From Bacteroides sp. UBA7335 (GTDB taxonomy: Bacteria > Bacteroidota > Bacteroidia > Bacteroidales > Bacteroidaceae): a stretch of DNA of 16,200 nucleotides. The notes under the pieces were generated by a model. It was not told the DNA's origin, did no database searches, and saw only the letters and a program-made list of their open reading frames with translations. The position numbers and the translations under genes are program-made. The DNA is taken from contig DKPL01000088.1 in assembly GCA_002471185.1 (NCBI GenBank), positions 1 through 16,200 of the forward strand, in the 5' to 3' direction. Positions 7,366 through 15,319 of this stretch are shown piece by piece. Each line of letters begins with the position of its first letter. Within the stretch, counting starts at the first letter, position 1.

Positions 7366-7389
7366 CGATTATGTTAATACGTTGCGTGT

Positions 7390-10300
7390 TTACAACGTTT
7401 GTTTCACTTCTACTTCTTCGTAGGTTTCAATCATATCGCCAACTTTGATATCGTTGTATCCTACAAGACTGATACCACATTCAAAGTTTGTACCTACCTC
7501 TTTCACATCGTCTTTGAAGCGTTTCAAAGCATTAATTGTTCCAGAGAAGATTACGATACCATCGCGAATAAGACGAGCTTTATCACTTCTTTTCACTTTT
7601 CCGGTTCTTACTAATGCACCAGCAACTGTACCAACCTTAGTGATATTAAAGACTTCACGAACTTCAATAGTAGAAGTAACAACCTCTTTAACCTCAGGTG
7701 CCAACATACCTTCCATAGCAGCTTTAACCTCTTCGATAGCATCATAGATTACAGAATACTTGCGAATATCTACACCTTCTTTTTCAGCTAATTTATCAGC
7801 AGCTCCCGAAGGACGTACTTGGAAGCCAACGATAATTGCATTTGATGCTGCAGCCAATGAAACATCGGATTCAGAGATTTGTCCTACACCTTTATGGATC
7901 ACATTCACCTGAATACGCTCAGTAGAAAGCTTGATCAATGAGTCGCTCAATGCTTCAACAGAACCATCCACGTCACCCTTCACAATGATGTTCAACTCTT
8001 GGAAGTCGCCCAATGCAATACGACGACCCACTTCATCAAGAGTAAGAAGTTTCTGAGTACGAAGTCCTTGCTCACGTTGAAGTTGTTCACGCTTGTTAGT
8101 AATTTCACGCGCTTCTTGATCGGTAGAAACGACATGGAATGTATCACCTGCAGCAGGAGCACCATTCAAACCTAAAATCAATGCAGGTTCAGCAGGTCCA
8201 GCTTCTTTGATACGCTGATTACGCTCGTTGAACATTGCTTTAACGCGACCATAGTGAGTACCCGCCAAAACAATATCACCCACCTTCAAAGTACCATTTG
8301 ATACAAGTACAGTAGCAACATATCCACGACCTTTATCTAGAGTAGATTCAATAATCGAACCTGTTGCATTTCTATTAGGATTAGCCTTCAAGTCAAGCAT
8401 TTCAGCTTCAAGAAGAACTTTTTCCATAAGCTCTTTTACACCAGTACCCTGTTTTGCAGAGATATCTTGTGATTGATATTTACCTCCCCACTCTTCAACA
8501 AGGAAATTCATTTGAGCCAATTCCTCCTTGATTTTATCAGGATTAGCAGTTGGCTTATCAACCTTGTTAATAGCAAATACAATAGGAACACCAGCAGCTG
8601 TAGCATGATTGATAGCCTCTTTAGTTTGAGGCATCACATTGTCATCGGCAGCAACAATAATGATAGCAATATCGGTAACTTTAGCACCACGAGCACGCAT
8701 AGCAGTAAATGCCTCATGGCCTGGAGTATCAAGGAAGGTAATATCACGACCGTCCTCAAGAGTTACATGATATGCACCGATATGTTGAGTAATACCACCC
8801 GCTTCACCAGCAATAACATTAGCCTTACGAATATAGTCGAGCAACGATGTTTTACCGTGGTCAACGTGACCCATTACAGTAACAATAGGAGCACGATGCA
8901 ACAAATCTTCTTCTGCATCTTCTTCTTCAACGATAGCTTGAGCAACCTCAGCACTGATGTATTCAGTTTTATATCCAAATTCTTCAGCAACCAAATTGAT
9001 TGTTTCTGCATCCAAACGCTGGTTGATAGATACCATCATACCAATGCTCATGCAAGTAGCAATAACCTGATTAACAGAAATATCCATCATGTTAGCTAAC
9101 TCATTAGCAGTTACGAATTCAGTAAGCTTCAAGATTTTGCTGTCTGCCATTTCTTGATCTTCCAACTCTTGCATGCGGTTAGAGACCATTTCACGTTTTT
9201 CTTTACGATATTTGGCAGCTTTATTCTTACCTTTAGATGTTAAGCGAGCAAGTGTTTCTTTTACTTGTTTTGCTACATCCTCTTCATTTACCTCTTGTTT
9301 GATAATAGGTTTCTTGAAGCGGTCTTTATGATTATTAGGACGGGGTCTATTTTGACCTGCACCTTGACCATTCTTATTGTCATTGCGCGGTCCACCGTTA
9401 TTATTATTGTTATTGTTATTATTAGGACGAGTAGGACGTGCAAAGTTAGAAGCATTGTTCACATCAACCTTTTCTTTGTTGATACGATTACGTTTCTTCT
9501 TATTAGGATCTTGACTATCTCCACCCTCTTTATGAGATGTTTTTGCATCATCTTTGCGAATTTCCTTGATGATAGCATCTTTCATCTGTTTACGTTGATC
9601 AGAACGGACTTTCTCTTTTTCTTCGCGTTCTTTACGCTTTTCCTCTTTTGATTTTTTCTTTGGACGCGTAGATTGATTTAGCGCAGCCAAGTCAATTTGT
9701 CCAATGACATTAATCTTCGATACAAACTCTGGTTGACGAATTTTAAAGACGCCATTACCATCAGCATTTTCTTGCTCAGAACTTTCAGCTGGAGTTTCTA
9801 CTGTTTTTGTAGCAGGCTGTGCAATAGCCTCTGTTGTTTTTTCTTTAACTTCTTCTTTCCTCTTTGGGGTATTCTCCATTTTTATTTCTTCTTTCACCGT
9901 TTCAGGTTCAATAATTGGCTCAGCAACAGGAGCTACTGTTTCAACCTTTTCAACAATAGGCTCTTCTTTAACAGGCTGAGGAGCAACTACTTCTACAGGC
10001 TGTTCTTTTATCACCTCTTCAACAACAGGTGCTACCGGAGCTTTTACTTTTTTAGGTTCTTGTTTTTTATCTTGAGGTTTAATAGTCTCAGAAGCGTCTT
10101 TGCGAGTTACTTTATCTAAGTCTATTTTTCCGACAGGTTTAAATTTAGGACGCGCATCTTCAGGCACAACAGTCTTAATTACATCCTCTTTTTCCTTTTC
10201 TTTGTCCTTCTTATCATTCTTATCGTAGCCATCAATAGAGACAGATACTTTATTGCGGTCCTTGTTTTGACGCTCTTGAATAAAGCGGTCAGATTCAGCC

Positions 10301-10470
10301 CTAAGGTCTTTGTCTGTGCTAAACTCTTTTACAAGTATAGCATACTGATCTTGCGTAATTTTTGTGTTCGGGTTAGCCTCAACGGTAAACCCTTTCTTCT
10401 GTAAGAACTCGACTACCGTCGAAATACCTACATTCAAGTCTCTTGTTACTTTGTTTAACCTTATCGTCAT
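7390..10470 (-). CDS. infB: translation initiation factor IF-2, long form
   Basis: IF-2 is the GTPase that places initiator tRNA on the 30S subunit and promotes subunit joining. The 1026-residue protein begins with an IF2 N-terminal module (about 1-50). A long charged and disordered stretch follows (about 55-440), rich in Lys/Glu/Pro with a nine-Asn run at 350-358. Next come a second IF2-N-like module (about 444-505) and the G domain: G1 GHVDHGKTS (534-542), G2 near GGITQHIG, G3 DTPGHEAF (581-588), G4 NKVD (635-638), G5 SAK (671-673). Beta-barrel and C-terminal tRNA-binding domains complete it. The start at 10470 (MTIRLNKVTRD) matches Bacteroidales homologues; an in-frame ATG at 10512 would add 14 hydrophobic residues without support. 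It is longer than E. coli IF2 (890) because of the disordered region. It lies between nusA and cvpA. Confidence 0.97.
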   Translation of the reverse strand: MTIRLNKVTRDLNVGISTVVEFLQKKGFTVEANPNTKITQDQYAILVKEFSTDKDLRAESDRFIQERQNKDRNKVSVSIDGYDKNDKKDKEKEKEDVIKTVVPEDARPKFKPVGKIDLDKVTRKDASETIKPQDKKQEPKKVKAPVAPVVEEVIKEQPVEVVAPQPVKEEPIVEKVETVAPVAEPIIEPETVKEEIKMENTPKRKEEVKEKTTEAIAQPATKTVETPAESSEQENADGNGVFKIRQPEFVSKINVIGQIDLAALNQSTRPKKKSKEEKRKEREEKEKVRSDQRKQMKDAIIKEIRKDDAKTSHKEGGDSQDPNKKKRNRINKEKVDVNNASNFARPTRPNNNNNNNNNGGPRNDNKNGQGAGQNRPRPNNHKDRFKKPIIKQEVNEEDVAKQVKETLARLTSKGKNKAAKYRKEKREMVSNRMQELEDQEMADSKILKLTEFVTANELANMMDISVNQVIATCMSIGMMVSINQRLDAETINLVAEEFGYKTEYISAEVAQAIVEEEDAEEDLLHRAPIVTVMGHVDHGKTSLLDYIRKANVIAGEAGGITQHIGAYHVTLEDGRDITFLDTPGHEAFTAMRARGAKVTDIAIIIVAADDNVMPQTKEAINHATAAGVPIVFAINKVDKPTANPDKIKEELAQMNFLVEEWGGKYQSQDISAKQGTGVKELMEKVLLEAEMLDLKANPNRNATGSIIESTLDKGRGYVATVLVSNGTLKVGDIVLAGTHYGRVKAMFNERNQRIKEAGPAEPALILGLNGAPAAGDTFHVVSTDQEAREITNKREQLQREQGLRTQKLLTLDEVGRRIALGDFQELNIIVKGDVDGSVEALSDSLIKLSTERIQVNVIHKGVGQISESDVSLAAASNAIIVGFQVRPSGAADKLAEKEGVDIRKYSVIYDAIEEVKAAMEGMLAPEVKEVVTSTIEVREVFNITKVGTVAGALVRTGKVKRSDKARLIRDGIVIFSGTINALKRFKDDVKEVGTNFECGISLVGYNDIKVGDMIETYEEVEVKQTL
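9397..9423 (-). repeat. AAT/AAC trinucleotide run coding nine asparagines in IF-2
   Basis: Nine consecutive Asn codons (AAT and AAC mixed) lie within the disordered linker of infB. Such a run can change length by slippage without a frame change. It is likely neutral in a flexible linker. Confidence 0.85.
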
Positions 10471-10562
10471 ACTTTTAAATAATAAATTTAATAAAGCCTG
10501 GATGACAAGCATCGCAAGGCCCGCAGAACTTAATAGAAAGAGCTATTCTAGAATCTGACACA

Positions 10563-10591
10563 CGCACCTTTCAGCAATACTAAAAGGTGCG
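10563..10591 (-). other. hairpin in the nusA-infB spacer
   Basis: A perfect 9-bp stem (10583-10591 with 10563-10571, CGCACCTTT/AAAGGTGCG) with an 11-base loop lies about 15 bp past the nusA stop in the 135-bp spacer. It is not followed by a T-run, so it is not a standard terminator. It may mark RNA processing or stabilise the upstream message. The remaining bases to 10471 hold no promoter match. Confidence 0.55.
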
Positions 10592-10605
10592 CCAGAGTTT
10601 ATATC

Positions 10606-11865
10606 TTATTCTTCTTCAAATTCTGCTTTTAAAATACGTAATACCTCGTCTACTGTTTCTTCCTCCAAGTCAGTCTTCTCAATAAGCATTTCACGAGAAG
10701 CATTTAAAGCTGTTTTAGCAGTATCAATACCAATAGCTTTAATTGCATCGATTACCCATGAATCAATTTCATCTTTAAACTCATCAAGATAAATATCCTC
10801 ACCATCAATTCCTTCTTCTAACTCACGGAACACATCAATAGTATACTCAGTCAACATAGTTGCAAGTTTGATATTCAAACCGCCTTTACCAATAGCCAAC
10901 GAAACCTCTTCCGGACGCAAGAAAACTTCTGCTTTTTTCTCTTCTTCATTAATACGAATCGAGGAGATTTTAGCCGGGCTAAGTGCACGTTGTATAAACA
11001 GTGAGATATTAGATGTATAGTTAATAACATCAATATTCTCATTACGAAGTTCGCGAACAATACCGTGAATACGACTACCCTTTACACCCACACAAGCACC
11101 AACTGGGTCGATGCGATCATCATAAGATTCTACAGCAATTTTAGCACGTTCACCTGGAATGCGAGCGATGCGCTTGATAGTTATTAAACCATCATTAATT
11201 TCGGGAACTTCCATTTCAAACAGACGTTGTAAGAAAACCGGAGATGTACGCGATAGAATAATTTTTGGATTATTGTTTTTGTTATCAACACGCGCAACAA
11301 CTGCACGAGCAGCTTCACCTTTACGATAGAAGTCAGCAGGGATTTGTTCTGTTTTAGGCAGAAGCAATTCATTTCCTTCATCATCAAGCAAAAGCATTTC
11401 TTTTTTCCAAATTTGATATACTTCTGCGCTTATAATTGTACCTACTTTATCAATATATTTATTGTATAGGCTATCTTTTTCGAGTTCTAATATTTTTGAG
11501 GCCAAAGCTTGACGTAAGTTCAAGATGGCACGGCGCCCCATCTTTGCAAAATTAAATTCGTCAGTCACTTCTTCGCCTACTTCATAAGAAGAGTCTATTT
11601 TCTGAGCTTCAGAAAGTGATATTTGCATGTGTGGATTATCCAAATCCTCATCAGCAACCACTTCACGGTTACGCCAGATTTCAAAGTCCCCTTTATCGGG
11701 GTTTACAATCACATCATAATTCTCGTCTGTGCCGAAAGTTTTAGCAATAACACTACGAAAAGCTTCTTCAAGAACACTCACCATTGTTGTTCTATCGATA
11801 TTTTTCAGTTCTTTAAATTCCGAAAAGGTATCAATCAAGCTGATTGTTTCTTCTTTTTTGGCCAT
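10606..11865 (-). CDS. nusA: transcription termination/antitermination factor NusA
   Basis: NusA binds RNA polymerase and nascent RNA and modulates pausing, termination and antitermination. The 419 residues hold an N-terminal polymerase-binding domain (about 1-130), an S1 domain (about 135-200), and two KH domains. KH1 has VGACVGVKGSRIHGIVREL and KH2 has EVSLAIGKGGLNIKLAT. A short acidic tail follows. The acidic repeats found at the C-terminus of the longer E. coli protein (495 residues) are missing, as is usual outside Proteobacteria. It starts 2 bp after rimP; the rimP-nusA-infB order is conserved very widely in bacteria. NusA autoregulates its operon in some bacteria, which is relevant to the T-rich leader ahead of rimP. 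Confidence 0.97.
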   Translation of the reverse strand: MAKKEETISLIDTFSEFKELKNIDRTTMVSVLEEAFRSVIAKTFGTDENYDVIVNPDKGDFEIWRNREVVADEDLDNPHMQISLSEAQKIDSSYEVGEEVTDEFNFAKMGRRAILNLRQALASKILELEKDSLYNKYIDKVGTIISAEVYQIWKKEMLLLDDEGNELLLPKTEQIPADFYRKGEAARAVVARVDNKNNNPKIILSRTSPVFLQRLFEMEVPEINDGLITIKRIARIPGERAKIAVESYDDRIDPVGACVGVKGSRIHGIVRELRNENIDVINYTSNISLFIQRALSPAKISSIRINEEEKKAEVFLRPEEVSLAIGKGGLNIKLATMLTEYTIDVFRELEEGIDGEDIYLDEFKDEIDSWVIDAIKAIGIDTAKTALNASREMLIEKTDLEEETVDEVLRILKAEFEEE

Positions 11866-11867
11866 AA

Positions 11868-12335
11868 TTATTTAAAACTAATTAAGTATTTCGTATATTT
11901 GATTTCATCATAACGGAAAGTTTCATCCTCTTCCATCAATTTAGGACGTTTAGAGCCTTCGACTTTCATTTTTTTCTCTACGCCTACCACAAATGCTTCA
12001 TCGTTTACTTCTTTAAGTACACCTGTCAGTTTGCGACCGGCTTTAGTAAGTACTTCTACTTCGCTGCCAATATGATTGTAGTATTGCTGAACCACCTTAA
12101 ATGGTTGTCCGATACCAGCAGAGCCGACTTCTAATTCATAGTCTTCCTCTTCACGATTCAACTTCGATTCTATGTAACGGCTTAATTCTACGCAATCTTC
12201 AATCCAAACACCCTCTGCATGGTCTATTTCAACCACAATACGATCGTCTGGGCTCACTGAGACCTCCACTAAAAAGTAGTCTTTTCCTTCCAACCACTCT
12301 TCTACGATTTGACAAACTGTCTTCTTTTCTATCAT
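11868..12335 (-). CDS. rimP: ribosome maturation factor RimP
   Basis: RimP helps assemble the 30S ribosomal subunit. The 155-residue protein has the expected two-part fold: an N-terminal domain (about 1-80) with the motif DYELEVGSAGIGQPFK, and a C-terminal SH3-like barrel (about 85-155) with GSEVEVLTKAGRKLTGVLKE. Length is normal (150-160). The ATG at 12335 is the first in frame and follows a short leader from the promoter at 12400-12430. It is the promoter-proximal gene of the block and its stop lies 2 bp before nusA. Confidence 0.95.
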   Translation of the reverse strand: MIEKKTVCQIVEEWLEGKDYFLVEVSVSPDDRIVVEIDHAEGVWIEDCVELSRYIESKLNREEEDYELEVGSAGIGQPFKVVQQYYNHIGSEVEVLTKAGRKLTGVLKEVNDEAFVVGVEKKMKVEGSKRPKLMEEDETFRYDEIKYTKYLISFK

Positions 12336-12354
12336 TGTTAGCGTTATAAGAACA

Positions 12355-12386
12355 AAAAAAGGAGCTTAATCGCCCCCCTCCTATCA
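12355..12386 (-). promoter_or_regulatory. possible attenuator in the rimP leader
   Basis: Reading on the minus strand, AGGAG followed by a G-run is separated from CTCCTTTTTTT by about 14 bases, so a 5-bp stem (more with G-U pairs) is followed by T7 (complement of 12355-12361). It lies between the predicted start site and the rimP ATG. The stem is short, so termination strength is doubtful. Confidence 0.35.
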
Positions 12387-12399
12387 TCCATTTCGATTG

Positions 12400-12430
12400 C
12401 AAAGATACAAATAATCTATTCGCCGACAAA
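12400..12430 (-). promoter_or_regulatory. rimPp: promoter of the rimP-nusA-infB(-cvpA-suf) block
   Basis: On the minus strand TTTG (complement of 12427-12430) is separated by 19 bp from TATCTTTG (complement of 12400-12407). Both elements and the spacing fit the Bacteroidota primary-sigma consensus TTTG-N19-21-TAnnTTTG. The start site should fall around 12390-12396, giving a leader of about 55-60 bases. Confidence 0.88.
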
Positions 12431-12513
12431 ATATTAAAGAAAAAAGAGCTAAATAACAATTAAAATTCAAGGCTTTCTGATGACTTATATACATTTTTAA
12501 CTTTATAAGATTT

Positions 12514-12556
12514 AAAAAGAGGGCATTAGCTATTTATTTAATAGCAAATACCCTCT
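12514..12556 (-). terminator. terminator after the HMA-domain gene
   Basis: On the minus strand AGAGGGTATTTGCTATT (from 12556 down) pairs with AATAGCTAATGCCCTCT around a short loop, with one G-U pair and one mismatch. T5 follows (complement of 12514-12518). It lies about 30 bp past the stop codon at 12586 and closes the probable metal operon. Confidence 0.82.
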
Positions 12557-12585
12557 CATTTTTAATTTAATTTTGTGAAGTTAAA

Positions 12586-12930
12586 TCAATGTCCTCCACA
12601 ACATTTTTTAGTTTCAGTGCAAGTTTCCACTTTTATAGGCTTTGCATCCAATTCTATTTTTTTAAACTCGGCGATAAGCTTTGCTTCGTCTAATCGTTTA
12701 GTTGAATAAACAATATCTACAGTTTGATCAGGCAAACTAACTTTCACTTTTTTCACTCCACGCATCGGACCAAAATGATTTTCAATCTTTTTTACGCAGC
12801 TTTTACAATCCACTTTTACACTAAATAAAATTTGTGTTTCATCTGCCTTTTGCGCAGATACATTTAAAGTAAAAAGAGACACCATTGCCATCAACATAAT
12901 CACTTTAAAATTCATCATTGTTTTCATCAT
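12586..12930 (-). CDS. exported heavy-metal-associated (HMA) domain protein
   Basis: The 114-residue protein has a signal peptide (about 1-26, cleavage likely after LNVSA). One HMA-like ferredoxin fold follows (about 32-98). The metal-binding loop carries Cys42 and Cys45 (DCKSC), the CxxC of copper chaperones and MerP-like proteins, though the usual GMTC glycine-methionine is replaced by KVDC. The C-terminal tail adds Cys104, Cys110, Cys111 and His114 (KKCCGGH), a possible second metal site. Being exported, it probably works in the periplasm, passing Cu(I) or a similar soft metal. It starts 77 bp after the TonB-receptor stop codon with no terminator between, and is followed by one, so it is the last gene of that operon. 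The start is uncertain among Met1, Met2, Met5 and Met6. The metal is not determined by the sequence. Confidence 0.85.
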   Translation of the reverse strand: MMKTMMNFKVIMLMAMVSLFTLNVSAQKADETQILFSVKVDCKSCVKKIENHFGPMRGVKKVKVSLPDQTVDIVYSTKRLDEAKLIAEFKKIELDAKPIKVETCTETKKCCGGH

Positions 12931-13006
12931 GTTTCCATTAAATTTTAGTTATACAATATTGAGTTATTATTTATTTTTCAATTTCAAAAAAGAGCATTCA
13001 TACAGA

Positions 13007-15229
13007 TCAAACCTTTGGTATAGACCACCTTAAACCAATATAAAATTTAGGTCCATGAACAGGCCCCCATACCATTGACGCATCAAATCGCGAATTTTCT
13101 CCCCAAGGGTTAGCAGCATCAATTATGGGATTTTTTTGACGATATCCTGTTAAATTCTCACCACCTATATATACACTTAACTCTCTATAATTAAAGGTAG
13201 CTTGGGCGCTAAGCGAAACATAAGCCGGGAAGGTAGTATCCCATAACGGATTAACAGTCCCGGGATCGGGCATACGACCACCTCCATTAAATTGAGAAGT
13301 AGCATCAAACTGCCACATTCCACTAGGAGTTTGATAAGAAGCCGTAAGCAGTCCTTTATACTTATTCGTAAGCGGTTTAGTCATCAACTTCCCGTTATAA
13401 GTAGTCTTCACGTCAGTCAATCGATAAGCGCCAGTCAGTAAAAAACCCTTAAAAAAAGGATAAGATATCTCTATTTGAGCATTTTGAGCATACGAGCGTC
13501 CTTGAAGATTTGAAAATACAACCTGCGTTGGATCTTCGAGGTTAGCAACTACCTGCTTGTCAAAATCTGTATAGTAATATTCAAGCATTACCGACAAATT
13601 CTTATCAAACAAAGGAAGTGTAAGGTGCGCACTAGCACCGTAATTCCAAGCCGATTCAAAGGGATCAAGTCCTTTATCAAATATCAACCGACGACTACTT
13701 GCTAGCAAGTAACTATTTTCAATCAATACATTAGCAATTCGATACCCTTTACCCACCGAAGCACGTAGACTAAGCAGTTCACCAAAAGGAGCATATTTCA
13801 AATGCAGACGAGGAGTTACAAAAAAACCATGATCGGAGCTATAGTCTCCACGTACCCCTGCCAACAAAGTAAATCGACTATAATAATCGAAAGTATATTG
13901 TGCGTAAGCTCCACTAATAGCATCACTTCGCTTAAGATAAAGATTATCAAGTCCCGAAACCTTAGCATTATTCAACGATTCATTATAGTAATCATAGTTC
14001 ATACTCACCCCGGTACTTATCTTATTTTTCGAATTAAATTCCGTTTCAAACATCAAGTTTGCATATACATTTTTTTGCTCTACGTCAAATGGGGTATGCC
14101 CAAATTCAGAATCTTGTTTATGATAAGTACCCGAGAGAATCAAAGCTATATTAGTATTCTTATCGTGATTAAAGATATACCCGTTCTTTGTAAATATTAG
14201 CGCACGATTAGTCTCTATATTAATTTTATAAGGATCAGCTATATGATTATTATGTGCAATCTGCCCACTCTCTCTTTTTTCATGAACATAGTTCACTCCT
14301 GCCTGAAAGATATAGTTATCGCTTTTGTAATACCAACGATTCATAACATTAAACTGCTCTGTTTTAGGCATATCCAAGAACCCATCATCATCAGAGTCAT
14401 GTGACATTTTTTCGCGCGAGTAATGCAACATTAATCCTGTAGCCAAACGTTTATTTAAGTTTACATTAACATCAGCATTAGCCTCTAACCGTCCTGTGTG
14501 AGCAGCAAACAGATTAACAAACAGCGGATCTGCAGTTTGAGGTTTTTTGTAGTCGATGTTAATCTGCCCAGTTAGTGCTTCATACCCATTTTTTACAGAA
14601 GAAGTGCCTTTAGACACCTGAATACCCTCCATCCATGGACCAGGCACATAGCTCAACCCATAAGGTGAGGCAGCCCCTTGAAGATTAGGAATTTGCTCGG
14701 TCAACATCTGAACATAAGTACCTGATAAACCCAACAGTTTAATTTGACGAGCCCCAGTAGCAGCATCACTATAAGCCACATCCACCGAAGCATTGGTTTC
14801 AAAACTTTCAGCCAGGTTACAGCAAGCAGCTCTACAAAGTTCATCATAAGTTATCTTTTGGGTTTGCATAGCATCCACACGAGAATTTAACGTACCCGAA
14901 CGGCGCGCACTGACAACAACCTCATCAAGGCTAGCCTCAGCTTTCAACACAATATTTATAAACTCAGCAGTATCAACAACGGTTAATGTATCCGAAGCAT
15001 AACCAATATAACTAGTAATTAATTGTTTTGAAGTTTTCGACAGTTCGATTTCAAAAAGACCTTCCATATCAGTGACACCTCCTACCGAAGTATTTTTCCA
15101 ACGGAGGTTAGCGCCTGCTACCGGTTCACCATCATTGTCAACAACTTTACCTTTTAATCGATTATCTGCAAAAAGAGAAGTAGAAACCGCAAGAACAAGT
15201 GCGGTAAATAATATTTTATATAAATTCAT
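13007..15229 (-). CDS. TonB-dependent outer-membrane receptor, putative metal or metallophore uptake
   Basis: The 740-residue protein has a signal peptide (about 1-21, ending SLFA), a carboxypeptidase-regulatory-like domain (about 24-95), and a TonB-box-like segment at LDEVVVSA (101-108). A plug follows (about 115-228: IKLLGLSGTYVQMLTEQIP, then PGPWMEGIQVSKG), then a 22-strand-type barrel to the C-terminal strand KFYIGLRWSIPKV. It lacks SusC features such as a much longer barrel and a paired SusD gene, so it belongs to the siderophore/metal receptor side of the superfamily. Just before the plug it has Cys132, Cys136 and Cys137 (CRAACC), unusual in an outer-membrane protein. Its neighbours are an exported Cys/His-rich protein upstream (90 bp) and an exported HMA protein downstream (76 bp). 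Together these suggest a soft-metal substrate, perhaps copper. Substrate identity is inference. Confidence 0.93.
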   Translation of the reverse strand: MNLYKILFTALVLAVSTSLFADNRLKGKVVDNDGEPVAGANLRWKNTSVGGVTDMEGLFEIELSKTSKQLITSYIGYASDTLTVVDTAEFINIVLKAEASLDEVVVSARRSGTLNSRVDAMQTQKITYDELCRAACCNLAESFETNASVDVAYSDAATGARQIKLLGLSGTYVQMLTEQIPNLQGAASPYGLSYVPGPWMEGIQVSKGTSSVKNGYEALTGQINIDYKKPQTADPLFVNLFAAHTGRLEANADVNVNLNKRLATGLMLHYSREKMSHDSDDDGFLDMPKTEQFNVMNRWYYKSDNYIFQAGVNYVHEKRESGQIAHNNHIADPYKINIETNRALIFTKNGYIFNHDKNTNIALILSGTYHKQDSEFGHTPFDVEQKNVYANLMFETEFNSKNKISTGVSMNYDYYNESLNNAKVSGLDNLYLKRSDAISGAYAQYTFDYYSRFTLLAGVRGDYSSDHGFFVTPRLHLKYAPFGELLSLRASVGKGYRIANVLIENSYLLASSRRLIFDKGLDPFESAWNYGASAHLTLPLFDKNLSVMLEYYYTDFDKQVVANLEDPTQVVFSNLQGRSYAQNAQIEISYPFFKGFLLTGAYRLTDVKTTYNGKLMTKPLTNKYKGLLTASYQTPSGMWQFDATSQFNGGGRMPDPGTVNPLWDTTFPAYVSLSAQATFNYRELSVYIGGENLTGYRQKNPIIDAANPWGENSRFDASMVWGPVHGPKFYIGLRWSIPKV

Positions 15230-15274
15230 GTATTTATTTCTTATTAATTAATACGACAACAGAGTCGCAACTAA

Positions 15275-15284
15275 GCCAATTGGC
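15275..15284. promoter_or_regulatory. 10-bp palindrome in the spacer ahead of the TonB receptor
   Basis: GCCAATTGGC is a perfect 10-bp palindrome in the 90-bp spacer between the Cys/His-rich gene and the receptor gene, about 46 bp ahead of the receptor start. It could be an operator, but no regulator gene is nearby and such short palindromes occur by chance. Confidence 0.2.
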
Positions 15285-15319
15285 AGAGTTCGACAAGAGC
15301 AATATAAATAAGAAATAAA

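Noticed and set aside
8473..10119. Several long plus-strand frames inside infB
   Set aside because: They are antisense readings of the Lys/Glu/Asn-rich IF-2 gene, giving Phe/Leu/Ile-rich sequences without start signals or domains.
13007..15229. SusC-type glycan receptor
   Set aside because: The protein is about 250-300 residues shorter than typical SusC, no SusD-like lipoprotein is adjacent, and its neighbours point to metals.
15254..15299. Near-repeats CGACAACAGAG and CGACAAGAG flanking the palindrome at 15275-15284
   Set aside because: The copies are short and imperfect and could be chance; no binding protein is suggested by the context.
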